Shown: positions 1-3,999 of the stretch, piece by piece
Position numbering within the stretch: position 1 is the stretch's first letter
How the letters are laid out: each line of letters starts with the position of its first letter
Source: Promethearchaeota archaeon
GTDB lineage: Archaea > Asgardarchaeota > Lokiarchaeia > Sigynarchaeales > MK-D1
Length of the DNA: 5,796 nt
Assembly (NCBI GenBank): GCA_016839385.1
Contig: JAEOUK010000680.1
Coordinates: forward strand, 1-5,796
Reading direction: 5' to 3'
The notes under the pieces: generated by a model
Told to the model about the DNA's origin: nothing
Database searches by the model: none
The model's input: only the letters and a program-made list of their open reading frames with translations
Translations under genes and position numbers: made by a program

Positions 1-612
1 CAGATCAAAGAAATTGATTTTCTATACCCCCTAATCCGTGCAAAACGAATTAGAAAAAAATGTCCGCCTCAAATACCACATAAATTTTTAGTAAACATGG
101 TTCAACTACGCAAGTTTATTTCCTTTGATGAAATTCTCAAAAAAGCTCAACAGACTCAAGAACAAAAGCAAATCTCAAGCTTGATATCTAAATCATACCT
201 TCGAAAAAGACTTCGCCAGACAGAAAATTGGTTAGCTCACATGAAAGATTTAATCCAGGATACGACTGATCCTGATGAAAAAACCAGATTAGAAGCCAAA
301 GTAGATATTTTTGAAGTTCCAAAAACCTTAACAAGAGAGGTAATAAACCAGCTGAATACTGAGCAAATTGATAGTTTAAAAGAATTATCTATTTGGTTGA
401 ATCGTATTGACGAACTAACCGAGGAAAACTTGAAAAATACGATGATCGAAATTCGTAAAAAAACAAGCATCGATGCGAAAAGTTTGTTCCAAGCTATATA
501 CTTAGTTTTAATTGGAAGATCTGTTGGGCCCCGATTGGGACCATTTATGAGCTTAATGGATTTAAAGTGGATCCAAAATAGATTTTCGAAATTTGAGAAT
601 ATGAAAAATTGA
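1..612 (+). CDS. lysS: Lysyl-tRNA synthetase, class I, C-terminal part (5' end outside window)
   Basis: This is the C-terminal 203 residues of a cytoplasmic class I (archaeal-type) lysyl-tRNA synthetase, which charges tRNA-Lys using ATP. The frame is open from base 1, with no stop and no ATG, GTG or TTG before the ATG at 97. That ATG (residue 33 of the fragment) has no Shine-Dalgarno sequence and lies inside a stretch, PPQIPHKFLVNMVQL at residues 22-36, that I recognise from the family's anticodon-binding region. Further family marks are LRKRLRQTENWL at about 67-78 and the C-terminal signature FQAIYLVLIG...GPRLGP at about 163-181. The rest is helical, as expected for the alpha-helical anticodon-binding domain. 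The full protein is usually 500 residues or more, so the HIGH and KMSKS catalytic motifs should lie upstream of the window. The gene converges with the Zn-ribbon gene, four bases separating the stops. The family is also called lysK. Recognition is from memory of the family, without alignment. Confidence 0.88.
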   Translation, partial: QIKEIDFLYPLIRAKRIRKKCPPQIPHKFLVNMVQLRKFISFDEILKKAQQTQEQKQISSLISKSYLRKRLRQTENWLAHMKDLIQDTTDPDEKTRLEAKVDIFEVPKTLTREVINQLNTEQIDSLKELSIWLNRIDELTEENLKNTMIEIRKKTSIDAKSLFQAIYLVLIGRSVGPRLGPFMSLMDLKWIQNRFSKFENMKN

Positions 613-616
613 AAAT

Positions 617-862
617 TTATAGTACCAATGAAAGTACTATTACTACCCCCATAGCAACAACTGCAACTCCGATCATGATGTACATCCGTAGTTTACCCTT
701 TTTATCTTTCTTTTTTACGATATCTTGGCATTCTTCTGAGCAGTACTCTTCAGCGGGATCCACCATCCGATTACACACGGGACAATGTTTATGTGGATAA
801 GTAGTTGTAGATTCGTATTCAGAATCTTTCAGTTTTTCAAATTTATAGGATTTTTTACTCAT
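617..862 (-). CDS. Small membrane-anchored Zn-ribbon protein, DUF2116-like
   Basis: This 81-residue protein has one zinc ribbon followed by a C-terminal membrane helix. The ribbon is C27-x2-C30 and C41-x3-C45, in the context HCPVCNRMVDPAEEYCSEEC, which matches the archaeal DUF2116 Zn-ribbon family; that family has no established function that I know of. A basic stretch (KKKDKKGK, about 50-57) precedes a hydrophobic helix at about 61-81 that ends the protein, so it is probably tail-anchored with the ribbon in the cytoplasm. I chose the ATG at 862. The frame extends to a TTG at 889, but that would add nine residues not needed by the domain, and the ATG has a TTGAT word five bases upstream that fits archaeal anti-Shine-Dalgarno pairing. 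It is divergent from the YkgJ-like gene and convergent with lysS. The family call is fairly sure; the role is unknown. Confidence 0.85.
   Translation of the reverse strand: MSKKSYKFEKLKDSEYESTTTYPHKHCPVCNRMVDPAEEYCSEECQDIVKKKDKKGKLRMYIMIGVAVVAMGVVIVLSLVL
699..716 (+). terminator. Possible oligo-T terminator for lysS
   Basis: The plus strand carries T5, T3 and T6 runs here, about 90 bases past the lysS stop. Archaeal RNA polymerase stops at T-rich tracts without needing a hairpin. The tract is the antisense of the Lys-rich KKKDKKGK stretch of the Zn-ribbon gene, so coding constraint alone could explain it. Confidence 0.25.
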
Positions 863-871
863 ATATATCAA
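863..871 (-). promoter_or_regulatory. Ribosome binding site of the Zn-ribbon gene
   Basis: TTGAT followed by TATAT leads into the ATG at 862. The TGAT part can pair with the ATCA of the archaeal 16S 3' end (complement of GGTGAT). The same spacing, five bases from TTGA or GTGA to ATG, appears before the two other in-window starts, which is the main reason to believe it. Confidence 0.4.
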
Positions 872-899
872 CAAACGTAGTTGATTCAATTATAACTAA

Positions 900-913
900 A
901 AATTAAACTTTCG
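900..913 (-). promoter_or_regulatory. Candidate promoter (BRE/TATA) of the Zn-ribbon gene
   Basis: Read on the minus strand this is CGAAAG then TTTAATTT, a purine-rich BRE-like element beside a TATA-like box. A start site about 25 bases downstream would fall near 875-880, giving a short leader of roughly 15 bases that still contains the TTGAT ribosome site. The region is AT-rich throughout, so chance matches are easy. Confidence 0.35.
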
Positions 914-926
914 TGATTTTGTTTTA

Positions 927-948
927 GCAGAAAAAATTAAAAAATTAG
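927..948 (+). promoter_or_regulatory. Candidate promoter of the YkgJ-like gene
   Basis: A GCAG followed by an A/T-only run (AAAAAATTAAAAAATTA) lies about 40-60 bases before the ATG at 989. As a weak TATA region it would put transcription start near 965 and leave a leader of about 25 bases. No consensus TTTATATA is present, so this is only the best-placed candidate. Confidence 0.25.
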
Positions 949-979
949 TATCCGTTAGGATCTTTATTAAAGAGAATTT

Positions 980-985
980 GTGATT
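980..985 (+). promoter_or_regulatory. Shine-Dalgarno GTGATT of the YkgJ-like gene
   Basis: GTGATT sits five bases (counted from GTGA) before the ATG at 989 and matches the GGTGAT half of the archaeal GGAGGTGATC Shine-Dalgarno sequence. If this word is the ribosome site, then the GTG at 980 is not the start codon. The projected spacing for a GGAGG core would be about eight bases, which is normal. Confidence 0.5.
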
Positions 986-988
986 GAA

Positions 989-1807
989 ATGACTGAGAAA
1001 AAAAATAGCAATCCAACAGATGAGGAAACACAAGCTGAAGAAAAGAGCAAATTCAAGTTCCATTGCACTCAATGTGGGTGGTGTTGTGAAAATCGTGGAC
1101 CTATTCCAATAACTTTTTGGGATTTACAAATGTGGGCTAAGAATGGAGTATTAGATAATTTTATGTCTTATTTGAAGATCTACATTACAAATAAAGGAGG
1201 ATATGATCTAATTTTAGCTCCCCTCAAATTCGATCCCTATAAAAAGTTAGTCGAACAACAAGAGCAACTCATGAAAGAAATGGCGAAACAAAAAGCTAAA
1301 GATTCGGAAGAAAAAGACGGCAAAGTAGATCTAGAAATTCCCAAGGAAGAGGAGGAAAAAAAAGAGCTCGATATTGATGAGATTCGATGTCCATTATTTA
1401 ATCTTGAAAAACGAGAATGTCTGGTATATCAGTATCGGCCTCTAAGTTGCCGTACATATCCTTTGGAATTCGATGGAAAAGGATTTAATGTTGTTGATGA
1501 AAATGATTGTGAAGGAATTGGACAAGGTCCAATGACAAAAGAAGACTTGAAACAAATGCGGGATAATGCAAAACTTGCGTTTGAGCAAATGGCAACTATG
1601 CAAATTTCTATTCCTGTACTCTACAATGTAATTCGTCAAGATCCGTTGTTAAAACAACAAATGCAAACAGAAATCATTATGGAAATGATGCAACAACAAC
1701 AAAAGGCAATGGAAAGTATGGACCCTGAAGACAAGAAGAAATTAGATGAAATTCTAAAGAGAAATCAGCCAAACCCAGAAACAGAAAACGAAGAAAAAGA
1801 GGAGTGA
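989..1807 (+). CDS. YkgJ-family CxxCxxCC cysteine-cluster protein
   Basis: This 272-residue protein belongs to the YkgJ / CxxCxxCC family (putative zinc or Fe-S cluster binding). Counting from the ATG at 989, the cysteines are C26, C29, C32 and C33 (CTQCGWCC), then C134, C144, C154 (in RPLSCRTYP) and C174. All eight family positions are present, including the typical nine-residue spacings of the second half. Oddly, the two cysteine groups are about 100 residues apart: after a conserved-looking TFWDLQMW region there is a very charged Glu/Lys insertion at about 85-130, probably coiled or disordered. The C-terminal 90 residues are also unusual, rich in Met and Gln (MEMMQQQQKAMESM) and ending in an acidic tail. 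No signal peptide or membrane helix is visible. The family has no firm general function; modification or maturation roles have been suggested for some members. A GTG at 980 would add three residues, but GTGATT is better read as the ribosome site. The stop directly abuts the pckG stop. Confidence 0.85.
   Translation: MTEKKNSNPTDEETQAEEKSKFKFHCTQCGWCCENRGPIPITFWDLQMWAKNGVLDNFMSYLKIYITNKGGYDLILAPLKFDPYKKLVEQQEQLMKEMAKQKAKDSEEKDGKVDLEIPKEEEEKKELDIDEIRCPLFNLEKRECLVYQYRPLSCRTYPLEFDGKGFNVVDENDCEGIGQGPMTKEDLKQMRDNAKLAFEQMATMQISIPVLYNVIRQDPLLKQQMQTEIIMEMMQQQQKAMESMDPEDKKKLDEILKRNQPNPETENEEKEE
1785..1798 (-). terminator. Possible oligo-T terminator for pckG
   Basis: On the minus strand, T5 and T4 runs lie 10-23 bases past the pckG stop. 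They are antisense to the Glu/Lys codons (NEEKEE tail) of the YkgJ-like gene. Placement suits an archaeal T-tract terminator, but the A-rich codons could produce it by themselves. Confidence 0.3.
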
Positions 1808-3655
1808 TTAATTCAATTCAAAGGGAGAAATAACATCTTTCTCAAATTTCCCTTTCATTTGATACAATCCTTTTCGTAATTCCTCTAAAATGTTCCAAAA
1901 CTTTTCAGGAACATCCGGTTCTGGTTTATAGAATTGCTCAATCCGATCTAATTTTTCCAGCATTTTATTTACTCGAATGGAAAATTGATAGGCATATTGC
2001 TCTTTTGTGTAAATGCGATTCAAAACATCTTGGAATAAGAGTTTCAAGTCTTCATAATGGGGAATATAACCTATAGGAGTCTTTATAGCGTCATATTCTT
2101 TATGAATTCGCCCTTCTGCCCATAAAACCCAAATTTTTTTATCAACTTTCTCGTTACAATAGGTATTGTCAATTTTTAAAAAGTAATTGGTTGCAAAAAT
2201 CCGTGGAGGTTTCTTCAACCGTTTCCCAAATTTATAATGGTTTGTCAAATACTTACCCAATGAGACTACTAAAAAGTCTAAATTTGCCATCGGGTTACAT
2301 TTTCGTATTCCTGTTTCCCCGAGAGTTGCAGATGTCGTTTCTGATTCGATACTGGCCCCTATAAAAACTCCATGTTCCCACGATAAACTTTCATATACTG
2401 GGACATTTGTATCTGAATCTCTCCCCCCATAAAAAATCCCATCAATTCTCACACCCTCAGGATTATTTAAGTTCTCGTCCACGTTTTGGAGATCAGCTAT
2501 CCGTATTGTGTATCGTGCATTGGGATGTGAAAATTCTACTAAATTTCCATCTTCATCTTTGGTTTCTTTTGTCCAATTACCATAATAATTTATTCCCGAT
2601 TCAGGACAAGGGATTCCCATTCCGTCCCAATATGTTTTTCCCCCGTAAACAAGGACATTAGAAAATATAAGTTCTCTTGGCGTGACTAGTACATGATGAA
2701 TAAATGGATCATCCCGGGGATTAACATCTTTTATTATTCCGAATATGCCTGATTCAATATTTACAGCTTTTGCATATCCTTTTTTATGTTCTCTTATGTA
2801 AGCTATGTCATCCCCGACCACAGATTGACCAGGTATCATAGCAGTGGAAGTTTTTCCACAAGCACTAGGATAAGCTCCACAAAAGTATGTAATTCGATTT
2901 TTTTCTGCAGGTCGAACTCCCATTATAAACATATGCTCAGTTAACCAATCCTCATTGCTTGCTTTGTAAATAGCTAGACGTAAACCATGTTTTTTCAACC
3001 CTAGAGAATTTCCTGCGTATTGGTTATTGACAGATAATACTTTATTCCCAAGTAAATCAATGTAAATCCTACGTTTATCAATGTTTTTTGTAATAGAATT
3101 CACCAATTCACCAGCCGAATGGACAAATAGAAAGAAATCCTTACTACCATTAAGTCGTTTAAATTCTTCGTAGCCATTACGATATAAAATGTCTTCAGAA
3201 TGAGCGATGTAATAAGAATCAGTAATTTGCATGGCACATTGGGTAAATCTAGACTTAACTGGTCCTAGAGCAAAGAAACAAATCAACATTTCTTTACCTT
3301 TCATTGCTCCTTTCATGATATCCCGAATCTCTACTAAGCCTTCAGCCCTATCCTTTGTATTTAATCTTTCACTAAGGACCATATCGTCGGTAACGAGGAT
3401 CTTTGTGTTTTGGATATCACGTGCTTGATCATAATATCCGTCAAAATGAATTGTATGACCGGGAGTTGATAAAAGGCTTTCTTCTCCCGCTTCAATAGCA
3501 CTTTTTCTTATATATGCAAAATCTTCCTCGGAATCTGTAATCACTTTAATACTGGATGGCTGTAAAAGCTCTGCATATTTTTCCACTATGGAAATTACAT
3601 GTTCGTTTTTTAATGCTTTTAACCGTTCTAAAGACTGTCCCTCAAGATATGACAT
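1808..3655 (-). CDS. pckG: Phosphoenolpyruvate carboxykinase (GTP)
   Basis: This enzyme interconverts oxaloacetate plus GTP with phosphoenolpyruvate, CO2 and GDP, the entry step of gluconeogenesis. The 615-residue length is normal for the GTP family. Counting from the ATG at 3655, visible motifs are: substrate region GAMKGKEMLICFFALGP (about 116-132); NQYAGNSLGLKK (211-222) with K221 and K222; TEHM with H241 as a likely Mn ligand; P-loop GAYPSACGKT (260-269) with the family's reactive cysteine C266; kinase-2 VVGDDIAYI (279-287) with D283 as metal ligand; SHPNARYTI (376-384); and GGRDSDTNVPVYESLSWEHGVF (410-431). The GGRDSDT loop and GIFGIIKDVNPRDDP differ from the animal and bacterial GGRRP and GFFGVAPGT forms, and I believe they fit the archaeal branch. 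All catalytic elements seem intact. GTG at 3664 would add three residues; GTGA there is more likely the ribosome site. No partner gene is adjacent on the strand except a surface protein about 340 bases upstream, so it is probably transcribed alone. Confidence 0.96.
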   Translation of the reverse strand: MSYLEGQSLERLKALKNEHVISIVEKYAELLQPSSIKVITDSEEDFAYIRKSAIEAGEESLLSTPGHTIHFDGYYDQARDIQNTKILVTDDMVLSERLNTKDRAEGLVEIRDIMKGAMKGKEMLICFFALGPVKSRFTQCAMQITDSYYIAHSEDILYRNGYEEFKRLNGSKDFFLFVHSAGELVNSITKNIDKRRIYIDLLGNKVLSVNNQYAGNSLGLKKHGLRLAIYKASNEDWLTEHMFIMGVRPAEKNRITYFCGAYPSACGKTSTAMIPGQSVVGDDIAYIREHKKGYAKAVNIESGIFGIIKDVNPRDDPFIHHVLVTPRELIFSNVLVYGGKTYWDGMGIPCPESGINYYGNWTKETKDEDGNLVEFSHPNARYTIRIADLQNVDENLNNPEGVRIDGIFYGGRDSDTNVPVYESLSWEHGVFIGASIESETTSATLGETGIRKCNPMANLDFLVVSLGKYLTNHYKFGKRLKKPPRIFATNYFLKIDNTYCNEKVDKKIWVLWAEGRIHKEYDAIKTPIGYIPHYEDLKLLFQDVLNRIYTKEQYAYQFSIRVNKMLEKLDRIEQFYKPEPDVPEKFWNILEELRKGLYQMKGKFEKDVISPFELN

Positions 3656-3660
3656 TGCAT

Positions 3661-3664
3661 TCAC
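3661..3664 (-). promoter_or_regulatory. Shine-Dalgarno GTGA of pckG
   Basis: On the minus strand AAGTGA is followed by five bases and the ATG at 3655. The spacing is the same as before the YkgJ-like and Zn-ribbon genes and fits pairing with the ATCACC part of the archaeal 16S tail. It decides for ATG 3655 over GTG 3664. Confidence 0.45.
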
Positions 3665-3701
3665 TTAATTTACTGGTAGAAATACAAATGATGATTTCAA
3701 G

Positions 3702-3709
3702 TATTAATA
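3702..3709 (-). promoter_or_regulatory. Candidate TATA box of pckG, proximal
   Basis: TATTAATA, preceded on the minus strand by AGTAAGA, lies 47-54 bases before the ATG at 3655. A start about 25 bases downstream would give a leader of roughly 25 bases that includes the GTGA ribosome site. A second candidate, TTAATATA at 3762-3769, is closer to the archaeal consensus but would give a leader of about 80 bases. The two cannot be separated from sequence alone. Confidence 0.3.
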
Positions 3710-3782
3710 TCTTACTACCCTCTCCGAATAAACCTTACGCAGAAGGGATGAAATCTGCGAATATATTAACCGAATCTGTGGG

Positions 3783-3828
3783 AAAAAAAAGGGAAGGATC
3801 GAAAATATGAATTTCATTCAGATATTTC
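3783..3828 (-). terminator. Possible hairpin plus T8 terminator of the surface-protein gene
   Basis: Read on the minus strand, an imperfect stem of about 11 pairs with small bulges (3828-3801, loop of three) is followed after ten bases by eight T residues (3790-3783). It lies about 170-220 bases past the stop at 4000. The T tract alone could act as an archaeal terminator; the hairpin is A/T-rich and weak. It separates the surface-protein gene from the pckG promoter candidates. Confidence 0.3.
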
Positions 3829-3848
3829 TACAATTATTATATTTTCAA

Positions 3849-3875
3849 GATTGAAATTCGGACTTGATTGAAATT
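3849..3875. repeat. Short direct repeat GATTGAAATT
   Basis: Two perfect copies of GATTGAAATT occur at 3849-3858 and 3866-3875, a period of 17 bases. They lie upstream of both pckG TATA candidates. They could be a tandem operator or chance in AT-rich DNA. Two copies with a seven-base spacer are not a CRISPR array. Confidence 0.3.
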
Positions 3876-3999
3876 ATTTGATTTATAGGTCTAAGTTTAC
3901 TATCCAAAATTACTAAATATGAAAAAATTGTAGAGAATCTTTTATTTATGTCATTCCTACATTTAAGGGGTCTTTACACGATGGGTAATTTTATTTGAT

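Larger units (their letters stand above)
3656..3999. other. Non-coding region between the surface-protein gene and pckG
   Basis: This 344-base stretch lies downstream of the surface-protein stop and upstream of pckG, both on the minus strand. It is AT-rich with no convincing gene in any frame. On the minus strand it holds an imperfect hairpin followed by T8 (3783-3828), two TATA-like boxes (3762-3769 and 3702-3709), the pckG ribosome site, and a 10-base direct repeat GATTGAAATT (3849-3858 and 3866-3875). I see no tRNA cloverleaf or recognisable riboswitch. Confidence 0.7.

Noticed and set aside
237..470. Minus-strand frame opposite lysS
   Set aside because: Antisense shadow of a recognised gene, with Ser/Phe/Ile-rich composition typical of reverse reading.
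97..612. A complete 171-residue hypothetical protein starting at ATG 97
   Set aside because: The frame is open upstream to base 1 and the upstream residues fit the same LysRS domain; there is no ribosome site before 97.
609..800. Plus-strand frame opposite the Zn-ribbon gene
   Set aside because: Shadow frame; the minus strand encodes an intact zinc ribbon and membrane helix.
2407..2661. Plus-strand frame inside pckG (also a shorter one at 3231-3428)
   Set aside because: Both are antisense to well-conserved PEPCK sequence and show no domain or start signal.
3556..3810. Plus-strand frame of 84 codons overlapping the pckG start, including a small possible peptide beginning near ATG 3748
   Set aside because: The first 100 bases are antisense to pckG, the protein is not recognisable, and the remaining 20-residue end has only a purine-rich AGAAGGG directly touching the ATG, too close for a ribosome site.
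3849..3875. CRISPR-like repeat, because GATTGAAA resembles the end of many CRISPR repeats
   Set aside because: Only two 10-base copies with a seven-base spacer; no array, leader or cas gene.
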